From assembly GCF_016632335.1 (NCBI RefSeq), contig NZ_JAEPBG010000001.1, forward strand, positions 1 through 64,000: a stretch of DNA of 64,000 nt, in the 5' to 3' direction. The notes beneath the pieces were generated by a model. It saw only the letters and a list, made by a program, of their open reading frames with translations, was not told the origin of the DNA and searched no databases. Of this stretch, positions 1 through 8,535 are shown one piece after another (within the stretch, counting starts at the first letter, position 1; each line of letters begins with the position of its first letter). This stretch comes from Noviherbaspirillum pedocola (lineage in GTDB: Bacteria; Pseudomonadota; Gammaproteobacteria; Burkholderiales; Burkholderiaceae_D). The position numbers and the translations under genes are program-made.

Positions 1-169
1 TGGCCCGCAGCGGCGGCTTGGAGCTGCAACAAGGCCGGATATACAGCTGCAGCCCAACTTGTTCTTAGTTGCTATAGAAACCTCTCGCAAAGGGAGGCGT
101 TCATATACATTACAACGAGCAGCATCCTCATAGCGCGCTGAAATATCGTTCGCCACGCGAGTTTCGCCG

Positions 170-650
170 CGGGACGGAATCATTAACCTTGGTGTGACGC
201 TGTGTCCGGTAGTACGGGGGCAAATCCAACAACGAAATGGTCGGTCGTACTTCTACCTCGGTCGTACGTCATGCCGTGGACCTGCGGTGTGCTAATAGCT
301 TGGGATTGTCAGTAGAGCCGGCCATTGCCGCAGTTGTAGCCACAGTTGCATCCCCCATGCGCGCCAGTCGCACCAGACGGCTGCTGCGCTCAACCAGCAT
401 GCCAATCGAGGACTGAGCGCCTGCTCATTTGACGAAAGTCTCCTTCCCAGTGGCGCAACATCACCCGCTCATCGACGTGCGGCGGTCACACGTGATGCTG
501 AACACCTCCAGAGGCTGACTTCGGCGGTCGATGCCGCGGCTACGCAGCAAGCGGGTACTGCGTCCGTAACGGAAATAAGCTATGCGTTGACGGTGCAACT
601 CGCCCTTGACGCGGGACCGGTGGCGGTGTGAGTGATTGCGTGGTTAGAAA
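170..650 (-). pseudogene. decayed IS30-family transposase fragment
   Basis: Reading the minus strand, short stretches in different frames match IS30-type transposases in the right order: an R-S-R-G-x-D-R-R stretch around 520-600, V-D-E-R-V-M-x-R-H-W-E-G-D-F around 430-480 (family: P-G-H-W-E-G-D), V-E-R-S-S-R-L-V-x-L-A-R-M around 330-400, and M-T-Y-D-R-G around 250. Stops and frameshifts separate them, so no transposase can be made. Terminal repeats and element ends were not identified, and the limits given are approximate. It shows that the left part of the window is old insertion-sequence debris. The identification rests on motif memory only. Confidence 0.55.
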
Positions 651-737
651 AGCTTAGCCGCTATTTGCGGAAGAGACCACCGCGCATTACGGACCACCCA
701 TTACGCTGGGCTGCCGAGCTGCAAGCCAGTTTGTTTA

Positions 738-920
738 TTAACTGTATTGCTGAATGATGATGGCGACCAGCGCTAAAAGAAGCAACTGGCATGCGATGAT
801 GGGCTCCAAAATGCTGAGCAACCCCCGTGAATCGTCGGAAGGTGGTGAAGTCGTGCCCAATGCCTTAACTGCTTCTGCATCTGACGACACACCCAACTTT
901 GCGATTTCCAAGCGATTCAT
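738..920 (-). CDS. small protein with C-terminal membrane segment
   Basis: A 60-residue protein starting at the ATG at 920; an AAGG-containing purine stretch lies about 8 bases upstream. A polar N-terminal half of about 38 residues is followed by a strongly hydrophobic stretch to the end (I-L-E-P-I-I-A-C then L-L-L-L-A-L-V-A-I-I-I), so it would be tail-anchored in the inner membrane. I do not recognise a family. The surrounding DNA is degenerate, so it may be a chance or relict reading frame. Confidence 0.35.
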   Translation of the reverse strand: MNRLEIAKLGVSSDAEAVKALGTTSPPSDDSRGLLSILEPIIACQLLLLALVAIIIQQYS

Positions 921-965
921 TGCGTGACCTTGCTGTCGTTTTGCGATGTCAGCGCAGCTTGCCAT

Positions 966-1440
966 CTTACGTAAGCCCCCAAAGCACTACTTTACCAATC
1001 TATTGCGCCGCAACAAATGGGTGCACAAAGAACGAGCTTGTCAGGAACTAGCTCTATAGCCGATGACGCAAATGCCTACAGCGCAGCGCAGCAAATTACG
1101 GCTCAACTTCGTGTTGATGACTATCTCCAAAACGCCAAGGGTGGGTCCCTCGCGCATACTCTGGCCGCTCTCGGACAAGCCAGCCCCGGACTACCGGCCT
1201 GCAGATGGTGAGAGCTTAAGGGAACTAGGCGGGCGCCTCGAGGTGAGGTTTTACAGGCATTGGCTTCGCGACCTGATAGTCACCCCGTCGAACCTGGGCC
1301 GTCCGTGTAGCGCAGGGCTTTATACGTCTTCGAATTCTATGAGGGCAATCCAAATAAGGTACGGTCGTTCAGTAGTTCCGCGACCACTAAATCGTTTTAC
1401 CGTCATGTGGCCGAGACTGGCGGCTAGGGAACCCAATACC
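966..1440. other. no recognisable gene
   Basis: Two overlapping plus-strand frames run through here (1017-1211 and 1063-1488), but neither looks like a protein I know, neither has a clear ribosome binding site, and the longer one runs into the 3' end of the convergent exported-protein gene. It looks like degenerate sequence continuous with the IS remnant to the left. Confidence 0.4.
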
Positions 1441-1441
1441 A

Positions 1442-2050
1442 CTATTGCTCGCTTTGCCGGCCGAAAGTATTGCCCTGCTCGAAATTAGGCAGTGGGAACG
1501 ATATCGTTCCAGTGGCTTGTAGCTTGCCGTAGTAAAGTGGGTTAGCTGGGTTAATGAGTTCCGTACCTTGGAGTTGTCCTGTGCCAGAAGCTCCAGCGAA
1601 AATCCCTGTCCCGCCTGTTATCGTGAATGCGCCACCGTTAATGGTAAAAAGCCCGGGCGTCGCGGTCGGAATGAAAGCGCCAAAGTATGTGGCAGTAAGC
1701 TTATCGCCGTTCACGGCAGTGATTGTAAGTTTGCCGTCGCTGAACTGAAGGTTTGAAGTGGCACAATCAGTAGCCGTCGCAGTAATTGGGCCGCTATAGC
1801 CTCTCGAGCCAGCACCGACTGTTATCGTCCCCGTACCTGCCGACATGCCTACAAAGGCCGTCCCCGCAGGGCAAGATACGCCCTTGGCTAACTGAATGGG
1901 GGTGACTGTCTCTTGCGTATTGAGATTGATATTTAAAGGCAGGTTTAGCAGTGCAGCTTCAGAACTTACCGGGGAGAATGCAAGCGCTGAAAAGAGCATT
2001 GAGCCCGCGAAGCTGAAGAATTTAGACTTGGATTTCATGAAATTTGTCAT
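1442..2050 (-). CDS. exported protein, beta-rich, family unknown
   Basis: A 202-residue protein with a clear signal peptide: a lysine-rich start, a hydrophobic core (F-A-G-S-M-L-F-S-A-L-A-F) and likely cleavage after S-S-E-A-A. The mature part is rich in Gly, Thr and short alternating strands (T-I-T-V-G-A-G, G-T-G-I-F-A-G-A-S-G-T-G), like small secreted beta-barrel or dirigent-like folds, but this is only an impression. It has one Cys pair (C-P-A-G-T and D-C-A-T). The start could also be the ATG at 2038; neither start has a good Shine-Dalgarno sequence. No neighbour suggests a function. Confidence 0.6.
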   Translation of the reverse strand: MTNFMKSKSKFFSFAGSMLFSALAFSPVSSEAALLNLPLNINLNTQETVTPIQLAKGVSCPAGTAFVGMSAGTGTITVGAGSRGYSGPITATATDCATSNLQFSDGKLTITAVNGDKLTATYFGAFIPTATPGLFTINGGAFTITGGTGIFAGASGTGQLQGTELINPANPLYYGKLQATGTISFPLPNFEQGNTFGRQSEQ

Positions 2051-2216
2051 TGATAAATAAATCGGTCGTTTTAAAATTTCGTTTTGTTTATTGATAAGCA
2101 GCGATGGAAATTCTGAAGGAATTCTCGCCTTTAAATATACCGTTTATGGTGGTCTTAGGGCTGAGAAGAGAAATATGACCAATTGTTGCTTTCGCGGTCG
2201 CTTTGGTGGTTATTGG

Positions 2217-2642
2217 TCAAGGCGCGCATAGTGCCGGGTGTAACTGCGTAGTAACGACCACTTCTCTGCCATAGGTGTCGAGCTCGATATCGCTAAAATT
2301 ACCAGTCAACGAATCGATAATCGCAGCCTCACATGTGCCGTTCGATGCCAGAACGTTAGCGACTTGCCCCCGAAATGCGCCATAGGCGACAACATTGCTG
2401 CTCGGGAGAAGACAAAATGCACTGTTTTCCTGTCCTGTCTGGTAGTTGTACAGGCATCCCGTGTCGGCGTAGAACGCAAACACATGCCCGGGACCATCGA
2501 TGACATGACTGCCTGCGCTGCTACCCGCCCAGACGATAAATTGTGGTGATGTTTGTGCTGCACCACCATCCGCGGAACCGCCTCCGCCACATCCGGCGAG
2601 AACTGCCGCGCTGAGCGCAATGAGTTTGGACGTCATTTTCAT
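2217..2642 (-). CDS. small lipoprotein, unknown function
   Basis: The start at 2642 is chosen because AGGTG lies just upstream and the protein then opens with a typical lipoprotein signal, M-K-M-T-S-K-L-I-A-L-S-A-A-V, and a lipobox L-A-G-C followed by G-G-G-G. The longer frame to 2756 has no plausible N-terminus. The mature protein is about 120 residues with several cysteines and no motif I recognise. It would be acylated and anchored in the outer or inner membrane facing the periplasm. Confidence 0.55.
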   Translation of the reverse strand: MKMTSKLIALSAAVLAGCGGGGSADGGAAQTSPQFIVWAGSSAGSHVIDGPGHVFAFYADTGCLYNYQTGQENSAFCLLPSSNVVAYGAFRGQVANVLASNGTCEAAIIDSLTGNFSDIELDTYGREVVVTTQLHPALCAP

Positions 2643-3186
2643 AATTTCACCTATGGACGTACTGTTACAGCGACCCGGCCGCAAGCGGCGGCAGTACAAC
2701 GCGAATCGCAGGATAGCAGCAACGTGCGGCCGAGCATTGGAAAACGGACAAAGCATGCATGCTTAACATACAGGTAACACAATCGTTAGGTTCTTTGGTT
2801 GCATGGTCCCGCGCTTCCTTAACATGGCTCCGATGCGCCTCTCAATGTCGATAAGCGCTTTGTCTTGGACTCACGGACACCGAATGATTTGCAAAAGCGT
2901 CAGCGTCGTACGTCGAAGTCGGCTCATCCGGAAATTCAGAGTTCATGCTGTGCGAGCCATTGACTGAAAAAGCGGTCGCACAACGTTCATTTTGTCTACC
3001 GAGGTTCGCTGCACAGTGTCCGGAGACCCGAATGGGGCCTTTTTCAGCGACTTCGGGATGTCTTTCCTATTCCGCTGTGGCAGCATTTACAACCCGTTAC
3101 CGGTGAAACAGCTTTCTGTGTACCAATGCCGTTGGTCTGGGAATATTCTTTGAACAACCCAATCGCACTTGCTTAAGGAGCACAAC
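2643..3186. other. intergenic region, nothing recognised
   Basis: About 540 bases between the lipoprotein gene (leftward) and the glycine-zipper gene (rightward). Short frames occur on both strands, but none has a ribosome binding site or a recognisable product. It should contain divergent promoters, but I cannot pick convincing -35/-10 boxes. An AAGGAG at 3174-3179 belongs to the downstream gene. Confidence 0.4.
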
Positions 3187-3705
3187 ATGGAAATGAACCA
3201 AGCATCAAATCGTATCCATCCCCTTGTCGCCGGCGCTGCCGCGTCTGTCATGCTAGTAAGCTTGGTCGGTGTCGCTGCAATTACGGGCCTGCTTCCGAGT
3301 TCGCATGGCACCGTCGCTGAACATGTGCCAGTGGCGACCCAGCAAGCTGCTGTCGCCAATATCCCGGCACAGGCTCAACAAACCGCTCCTGTTGTGGTGA
3401 GAGAGGTTGTAGAGCACAGGACAGTTGTGCATGACCAGTATGTGCAGCACGCGACCGCACCACGGCATACCCATGCTACGCAGTACGCTCAATATGATTC
3501 AACTCCCCGGTATGCACCCGCCCCGGTCTATCAGCGTCCTGCTCCTGCTGCAAGCAATAGTCCGGTTGGAATTGGTGTCGGCGCCGTTGTCGGCGGTCTG
3601 CTCGGCAGCCAAGTAGGCGGAGGCACCGGCAAGACTCTGGCCACCATAGCCGGTGCAGTCGGCGGCGGATATGTCGGTAATGAAGTCGCCAAGCGAAACT
3701 TCTAA
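3187..3705 (+). CDS. glycine-zipper 2TM-domain protein (17 kDa antigen-like)
   Basis: 172 residues. The start at 3187 follows AAGGAG with normal spacing. An N-terminal hydrophobic segment (A-S-V-M-L-V-S-L-V-G-V-A-A-I-T-G-L-L) serves as signal or anchor, a Gln/His/Pro-rich middle follows, and the C-terminal 40 residues form a glycine-zipper domain (G-V-G-A-V-V-G-G-L-L-G-S-Q-V-G-G-G, then A-G-A-V-G-G-G-Y-V-G-N). Proteins of the Rickettsia 17 kDa antigen/SlyB type with this domain sit in the envelope, and some respond to envelope stress. It lies 16 bases before a second protein with the same domain, so the pair is probably one operon derived from a duplication. Confidence 0.75.
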   Translation: MEMNQASNRIHPLVAGAAASVMLVSLVGVAAITGLLPSSHGTVAEHVPVATQQAAVANIPAQAQQTAPVVVREVVEHRTVVHDQYVQHATAPRHTHATQYAQYDSTPRYAPAPVYQRPAPAASNSPVGIGVGAVVGGLLGSQVGGGTGKTLATIAGAVGGGYVGNEVAKRNF

Positions 3706-3721
3706 ACACCAAGGAGCGGCC

Positions 3722-4255
3722 ATGTCATTCCGGACATTGAGCGTAATCGCGGTTCTCGCCTTTCCTCTTGTGGCCTCTGCGACGGAATATCGCATCCTCG
3801 AGCGCCCGCGCCAGGAGTGCTGGAACGAGCAAGTCCCTGTACAAAACGCCGGTCAGGGCTATGGTGGCGTAGTTCTCGGTGGACTTGCCGGTGGCATCCT
3901 GGGCAACCAAGTTGGCGGCGGAAACGGACGTGCTGTTGCGACTGCGGTTGGTGCCGTGACCGGTGCGTTGGTCGGCGACCAAATCGCCAATAGCGGCGGC
4001 CCCGGATTTCGCTCGGTCCAGCGCTGCCGCACTGTCGTCGACCAGGTGCGAGTGCCGGTGGCTCAAGAGCCCGCCGCAGTCTATGTACAACCTGCTCCCG
4101 TCTACGTACGACCCGCCCCGGTATATGCGCAACCGCCCATGGTTGTTCAGCAGCCAGGATACTATGTGGCACCTGCTCAACCTGATTACTACGGCTACGG
4201 GGACCGTTGGGACCGTCGCTGGCATAAGCACCACCATCACGACGATGACGACTAG
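3722..4255 (+). CDS. glycine-zipper 2TM-domain protein, paralog of its neighbour
   Basis: 177 residues from the ATG at 3722, preceded by AAGGAG. A signal peptide ends near A-S-A-T-E. The glycine-zipper segment (G-G-V-V-L-G-G-L-A-G-G-I-L-G-N-Q-V-G-G-G, then G-A-V-T-G-A-L-V-G-D-Q-I) lies about residues 45-85, followed by a Pro/Val/Tyr-rich repeat region (Q-P-A-P-V-Y-V-R-P-A-P-V-Y) and an extreme His/Asp tail (H-K-H-H-H-H-D-D-D-D) that could bind metal ions. Unlike the upstream paralog, the zipper comes before the repeat region. Envelope location follows from the signal peptide; the function is not known. Confidence 0.75.
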   Translation: MSFRTLSVIAVLAFPLVASATEYRILERPRQECWNEQVPVQNAGQGYGGVVLGGLAGGILGNQVGGGNGRAVATAVGAVTGALVGDQIANSGGPGFRSVQRCRTVVDQVRVPVAQEPAAVYVQPAPVYVRPAPVYAQPPMVVQQPGYYVAPAQPDYYGYGDRWDRRWHKHHHHDDDD

Positions 4256-4344
4256 CAGAGGACAAATGGAAGTTAGCTTGGTATCGAGATAATGCGACCT
4301 CTCCAAGCACTGAAGAGGGATGCTTTAGGCGCTATTTATCGCCA

Positions 4345-4773
4345 TCACCGCATTACAGTGCCCTCTTCCTTTTCAGAGTCACCATTACTTGGATATTTGC
4401 TTTGCCCGTATCGAATTAGTAGCACGCCGAGAGCAAGGAGAAATATCGCCCCCGCTGATGCAAGCATATGCCATTCGGTGATGCGCTCAATATTGAGAAT
4501 CAACTCTCGGGCCAACGAAACTATGGCGATATACAGCGGAAAACGAACCGGCAATTGGCCGGCTTTAAAATATTGGGTAACCATGACTAATATTTCAAGG
4601 AAAAGAAACATCAGCAGTAAGTCGGTAAGCGTTACCTTACCAAAAAATGCCATTGCCCATGCCTCACGTGCCATTGCGTAGGTAGTCGCAATAGCGATAA
4701 CAACCAAACCAAACATTTCAGAGATGTGAAGCAGCTTGCGAAAAACTTCCTGCATTGACCGAATTGATTTCAT
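4345..4773 (-). CDS. PsiE-like membrane protein
   Basis: 142 residues; AAGGAAAT precedes the ATG. Four hydrophobic segments are visible (about residues 18-36, 46-64, 78-92 and 104-122) with the charged patterns R-F-P-L-Y-I-A-I-V-S-L-A-R and L-F-L-E-I-L-V-M-V typical of the phosphate-starvation-inducible PsiE family. The biochemical role of the family is unknown. It stands alone, convergent with the glycine-zipper pair to its left; no Pho box was identified upstream. Confidence 0.65.
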   Translation of the reverse strand: MKSIRSMQEVFRKLLHISEMFGLVVIAIATTYAMAREAWAMAFFGKVTLTDLLLMFLFLEILVMVTQYFKAGQLPVRFPLYIAIVSLARELILNIERITEWHMLASAGAIFLLALGVLLIRYGQSKYPSNGDSEKEEGTVMR

Positions 4774-5003
4774 CTATTTCCTTATAAGCAAATACACCGT
4801 TAAACATTCTGAAAGATGAAAAGCGTACAATGTCAAAAATTGTTTTATGATGACACGGTCATCGCCTTGGGAATAAGGACTGGACATATCCCCCAAAACC
4901 TTGACTCATCACATCACCATTAACACAATACGCGCCACATCCTCACAAAGCCTAAACTCATTAAAGCGCCCGACAGAGAATCCATACCACCTCCTCAACA
5001 CCC

Positions 5004-5294
5004 TCACCGCTTTATATTATTTTGCTTTTCCTGCGCAACATTAGAAGAATTCCGAAATATTTCATTGCGTGCCGCGCTGTAGCTTGAAACGCAGAATGGA
5101 ACAACATAATTCATCAAAAGGTGCCCTACCGCGATTGGCGCGCCCTCAATGAATGCGCCTCCCTGGTTGATTGTGTTAAGAATTGAGCCTACGAACAACG
5201 ACGTCCGCAACGATGCCCAAAAAATAACGGGGTTTTTAGCGGCCAGCACGATTCTTCCGAAATACCGAAAAAAAGAAAATGTTTTCATTTGCAT
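5004..5294 (-). CDS. NrtS-like small membrane protein
   Basis: The start at 5294 gives 96 residues and follows AAAGGGTG with good spacing; upstream in-frame codons are less likely. The central part carries the pattern S-L-R-T-S-L-F-V-G-S-I-L-N-T-I-N-Q-G and G-A-P-I, then N-Y-V-V-P-F-C-V-S-S-Y-S-A, which is how I recall the NrtS (nitrate/nitrite transporter-associated) family: two membrane segments around an N-Q-G loop. A nitrate-linked role in other bacteria is family knowledge; nothing nearby supports it here. The gene stands alone. Confidence 0.6.
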   Translation of the reverse strand: MQMKTFSFFRYFGRIVLAAKNPVIFWASLRTSLFVGSILNTINQGGAFIEGAPIAVGHLLMNYVVPFCVSSYSAARNEIFRNSSNVAQEKQNNIKR

Positions 5295-5596
5295 TGCACA
5301 CCCTTTTATCTGAAACAATTCCATATGAATGTTTGCAGGGTTCCGCATCAACTAGGTGTTATATCACCCCGCTATAATTTGACTAGCGGCAAGAAGTACT
5401 TTGCTATTTAGCATATAGGGAGCCCTTTTTAATTCGCAGTCACTGCAAAGTGCTTTCTTTGCACGCGCGCTTTCACCGCCGCATGTTGAAGTGCCGGGTT
5501 GGCATAACCGCCAGATTTCATTGGCGCGGGCGACCACACCATAATGGCGGAATCTTTAGGACGCCCTAAAAACCAGCATATTTAGGTAGCATTTAT

Positions 5597-5618
5597 TTTT
5601 GGACCGATTATACCAAAA
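5597..5618. promoter_or_regulatory. operator-like dyad, site 1 upstream of tetR-type gene
   Basis: A 22-bp element with ends TTTTGG and CCAAAA and the internal bases ACCGATT. It shares the TTTTG...GATT...CAAAA frame with two further sites at 5744-5765 and 6380-6401, all exactly 22 bp. It lies 175 bp before the regulator start. Probably a TetR-family binding site, by inference. Confidence 0.5.
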
Positions 5619-5743
5619 CGAAACGAAACGACATAGTATGCCTGCCCTATTCACTACGAACTGGATAGGAAAGTGGGACGGCAACCTCCCCATGGTCAAA
5701 TACTTCAAAGCAACAATAGGTGGCACGTGCACTTCTTCCCTGG

Positions 5744-5765
5744 TTTTGGTATGATTGGCCCAAAA
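5744..5765. promoter_or_regulatory. operator-like dyad, site 2 in the tetR-type leader
   Basis: A 22-bp element with ends TTTTGG and CCAAAA around a GATT centre, 28 bases before the regulator's ATG. Its position suggests autorepression of the regulator gene. It overlaps a TTG codon that would otherwise extend the reading frame, which favours the downstream ATG. Confidence 0.5.
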
Positions 5766-5793
5766 TCATTTTCAATTATCCGTTGACATTACT

Positions 5794-6366
5794 ATGGGGC
5801 GACCAAGAGAGTTCTCACATGAAGAGGTAGTTGATAGTGCTGTTGAAGCCTTTTGGAGCAACGGCTATGAAGCACTTTCAACGGCGGACCTTGCGAGCGC
5901 CATGGGTGTTGCGAAGTCATCTTTGTATAATGCTTTTAAATCCAAGCAAGATGTGCTCCTCTACGCCCTTGCTCGTTATGCAAACATGCACAGTGCGGCA
6001 GTCCGCAGGCTTGTAGACGAAAGCGATACCGTCGGCGCATTACGGCAACTACTTCTTAATGTTGCCCAATGCAACGACGATGGACGGGGCTGCTTGCTGG
6101 TTAACACTGCTGCCGAGTTAGGCGCAAAATCCGTCGACGTGCAAACCGAGCTGAAGTCGGGTTTTATGGCGATGCAAAAGGCGTTTGCCGCTATCATTAA
6201 ATCAGGCGTTCAGGCGGGCACTATCAACTTCAGTTGTGATGCCGATGCCGTTGCTCTGACACTTGTTACAGGCATTGCCGGGATGCGTGTATTGGCCAAA
6301 GGCGGTTACTCAGCGGCCGAACTCGCCCCATTTATCGACCTTCTCGTGCAACAGCTAACGGCATAA
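5794..6366 (+). CDS. TetR/AcrR-family transcriptional regulator
   Basis: 190 residues from the ATG at 5794; an upstream TTG start at 5755 would add 13 residues that do not look like the family, whose proteins begin M-G-R-P-R-E-F. The N-terminal helix-turn-helix is clear: V-V-D-S-A-V-E-A-F-W-S-N-G-Y-E-A, then A-M-G-V-A-K-S-S-L-Y-N-A-F and K-S-K. The C-terminal ligand domain (about residues 50-190) contains G-R-G-C-L-L-V-N-T-A-A-E, common in one TetR subgroup. It is followed 69 bases later by an AhpD-like gene, with an operator-like dyad between them, so it very likely represses that gene and itself. Confidence 0.85.
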   Translation: MGRPREFSHEEVVDSAVEAFWSNGYEALSTADLASAMGVAKSSLYNAFKSKQDVLLYALARYANMHSAAVRRLVDESDTVGALRQLLLNVAQCNDDGRGCLLVNTAAELGAKSVDVQTELKSGFMAMQKAFAAIIKSGVQAGTINFSCDADAVALTLVTGIAGMRVLAKGGYSAAELAPFIDLLVQQLTA

Positions 6367-6379
6367 ATTTTTTTCGCTA

Positions 6380-6401
6380 TTTTGTACCGATTGGTACAAA
6401 A
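6380..6401. promoter_or_regulatory. operator-like dyad, site 3 before the AhpD-like gene
   Basis: The best of three related sites: TTTTGTACC, a 4-base spacer GATT, then GGTACAAAA, a perfect 9-bp dyad that extends one more base pair on each side. It ends about 35 bases before the downstream ATG, where an operator would block transcription or initiation. TetR-family binding is inferred from its place directly after the regulator gene. Confidence 0.6.
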
Positions 6402-6437
6402 TTGTAATTCACTGTTCTTTTTCACAAGGAGACCATG

Positions 6438-7025
6438 ATGGAGCATTCAAAGGTTGCAAAACTTTCGCTTTCCCCTGTTCAACCTTCGTCCGCTGAGGGC
6501 CGAACTAAAGAAGTATTAGAAGCTGGAAAAAAGTCGGCAGGCTTCATTCCCAACATGTATGCCGGTATGGCTAATGCGCCCGCTTTATTGGACACCTATC
6601 TGTATGGCTACGGTCTTTTCCGCAATGAGGCGGGATTTACTCCAGCGGAGCAAGAACTGGTGTTCCTGACGATTGCGCGCGTGAACGAATGCACCTATTG
6701 CGTCGCTGCCCATAGCTTTATTGCCGAGGCCATCTCGAAGACCCCTCATCAGGCTATCCAAGCGGTCCGCGAGGATGCAGCCATCGACGAGCCGAAGCTC
6801 CAAGCACTGTCCACCTTCACACGTACGATGGTTGAAACGAGGGGGAATCCGACGCCTGAAGAGTTGCAGAAATTCCTTGATGCAGGATATACCGAAAAAA
6901 ATGTACTCGACATCATCTTGGCCATTGCTGTGAAGACCATCAGCAATTACGCCAATCACGTATTCCATACCGAAGTAGACCCGCAGTTCGCCTCCAAGAA
7001 ATGGAGCCCGAAAACTGAGTCGTAA
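6438..7025 (+). CDS. carboxymuconolactone decarboxylase/AhpD-family protein
   Basis: About 195 residues; AAGGAG stands 6 bases before this second of two adjacent ATGs. The core of the fold is visible: L-T-I-A-R-V-N-E-C-T-Y-C-V-A-A-H near residues 78-93, giving the C-x-x-C-x-x-x-H redox motif of AhpD-like alkylhydroperoxidases. The C-terminal half includes I-S-N-Y-A-N-H. Such proteins usually reduce peroxides or act on related small molecules; the substrate here is unknown. It is the evident target of the TetR-type regulator upstream, so it is probably induced by an electrophile or oxidant. A hairpin follows the stop codon. Confidence 0.8.
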   Translation: MEHSKVAKLSLSPVQPSSAEGRTKEVLEAGKKSAGFIPNMYAGMANAPALLDTYLYGYGLFRNEAGFTPAEQELVFLTIARVNECTYCVAAHSFIAEAISKTPHQAIQAVREDAAIDEPKLQALSTFTRTMVETRGNPTPEELQKFLDAGYTEKNVLDIILAIAVKTISNYANHVFHTEVDPQFASKKWSPKTES

Positions 7026-7045
7026 AAGCCATCCTTGAGGTAGGC

Positions 7046-7075
7046 TACCAAGCCGGACTTCGTTCCGGCTTGGTA
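7046..7075. terminator. 12-bp hairpin between convergent genes
   Basis: ACCAAGCCGGA-type arms (12 perfect base pairs with the flanking T/A) around a 6-base loop CTTCGT. It lies between the AhpD-like gene and the convergent reductase gene. There is no clear T-run on either side, so it may be a weak or bidirectional terminator. Confidence 0.5.
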
Positions 7076-7122
7076 TGGCGACGTGCTAAGCGCGCAGGAG
7101 TCATCTTAGAAAAGGCCGGCGT

Positions 7123-8469
7123 TCAAAGCATATAGCCGATATCGGAAGCACCTGTTGGATAGGCAAATATCGTCGACTTCAAGTTTTGGGCGGTTAGTTC
7201 ATGCCGAATAGCTAGAGCGAAGAGATTGATGACTTCATCAGCATTTGGCCCGACCAAATGTGCGCCCAATACCCGTTCTGTGGTTTCCTCAACGAGCACC
7301 TTGAAGCCATATACTGGCTCTGCTGATTGCCGAGCCGTGAACCAGGTTGATGCTTTCTCGCTCTGGATACGGAATTTGAGCCCTTGGGCCCGGGCTTCCT
7401 GTTCTAACAGACCTACGCGAGCAATTGGCGGGATAGTGAACGCGACACTCGGTACGCCGCGATAATCAGGCCGCTGGTGGTTTCCCTTGAGTAGATTTTC
7501 AGCTACCACCTTGGCATCATGGCTTGAAACCGGCGTCAATGGCGGCCCTTTTTGCGCGACGTCGCCGGCTGCGTAAATTGCGGGGTTCGATATGCTTTGC
7601 AAATAGTCGTTGAGCTCCAGCTTTCCGTTTTTGGTAGTTACTCCCGCCGCGACGAGATTCAACGATTCCAGGTCGGGAGAGCGTCCTCCAGCATGGACAA
7701 CCAAATCCGCGTCAATAGTGACTTTGCGGCCATTCGTAGACGCATGGACACGGTAGTTTGCGCCAATTTTCTCGACAGCCTCTACCGACGTTTTAGTGCG
7801 GACATCAATGCCAAGTGCTTGGAATTTCTCCATCAGCCAAGCCACCAGGTCGGCATCGAATCCCTTCAACATGCGGTCGCCACGCTGAAGAATCGTCACG
7901 TTCGCGCCAGCACGAGCTGCAATATGGGAGAACTCGGCGGCAATATAGCCCCCACCCACTAACACGATTCGCCGTGGCAGGCTCTCAAGAGCAAGGAAGC
8001 CTTCATTGTCGATTAGGTATTCCTCACCCGGGATATTGAGCTTAACCGGTTCAGCCCCCGAGGCGAGCAGGATGTATTTCGAATCGAGCGCTTCGCCATC
8101 TACTTCGAGGGAGTTTCTGCCGGTGAGTCGCGCCCGGCCATGATAGGTATCAATGCCCTTGTCGGTGTAACGCTGCGCATTTTTTTCTGGTACCGGGTCC
8201 GTGAAAGAGCGCTTGAACGCCATCAGCTTTTCCCAGTCGATATGGGCATCGCCGACGACTCCGTTGCCGCGCATGCGTTGGACATGGTCAATCGCAGAAG
8301 CTCCCGCAATCAGCATCTTCTTGGGGTCGCAACCACGCAAGGCACAGGTACCGCCCAAAGGACGGAAATCGATAACGGCAACTTGCCAGCCGGCTGCGCG
8401 TACCCGCATAGCCGCCACCATCGCCGCCGTGCCGGCGCCAATCACAACGAGGTCATATTGCTTCGCCAT
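7123..8469 (-). CDS. MerA-like FAD/NAD(P) disulfide oxidoreductase lacking the C-terminal Cys pair
   Basis: 448 residues; AAGGA precedes the ATG. It is a class I pyridine nucleotide-disulfide oxidoreductase: FAD-binding G-A-G-T-A-A near residues 11-16, redox pair C42-A-L-R-G-C47 followed by D-P-K-K, a second nucleotide fold at G-G-G-Y-I-A-A-E-F near 170-180, the A-A-G-D motif near residue 300, and a dimerisation domain with A-Y-P-T. It ends in G-Y-M-L, so it has neither the N-terminal MerP-like domain nor the C-terminal vicinal cysteines of true mercuric reductase. It is the last gene of the merT-merP operon, so a metal- or thiol-linked reductase role is likely; Hg(II) reduction is unproven. 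Confidence 0.8.
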   Translation of the reverse strand: MAKQYDLVVIGAGTAAMVAAMRVRAAGWQVAVIDFRPLGGTCALRGCDPKKMLIAGASAIDHVQRMRGNGVVGDAHIDWEKLMAFKRSFTDPVPEKNAQRYTDKGIDTYHGRARLTGRNSLEVDGEALDSKYILLASGAEPVKLNIPGEEYLIDNEGFLALESLPRRIVLVGGGYIAAEFSHIAARAGANVTILQRGDRMLKGFDADLVAWLMEKFQALGIDVRTKTSVEAVEKIGANYRVHASTNGRKVTIDADLVVHAGGRSPDLESLNLVAAGVTTKNGKLELNDYLQSISNPAIYAAGDVAQKGPPLTPVSSHDAKVVAENLLKGNHQRPDYRGVPSVAFTIPPIARVGLLEQEARAQGLKFRIQSEKASTWFTARQSAEPVYGFKVLVEETTERVLGAHLVGPNADEVINLFALAIRHELTAQNLKSTIFAYPTGASDIGYML

Positions 8470-8535
8470 TTGTTATATCCTTTTTGCGCATGAGTGCGTT
8501 GGGTTTGCGTGCCAGCGGCGGAATGGTCGCCTACG

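Noticed and set aside
1063-1488. 141-codon plus-strand frame
   Set aside because: No ribosome site, no recognisable product, and it overlaps the 3' end of the convergent exported-protein gene.
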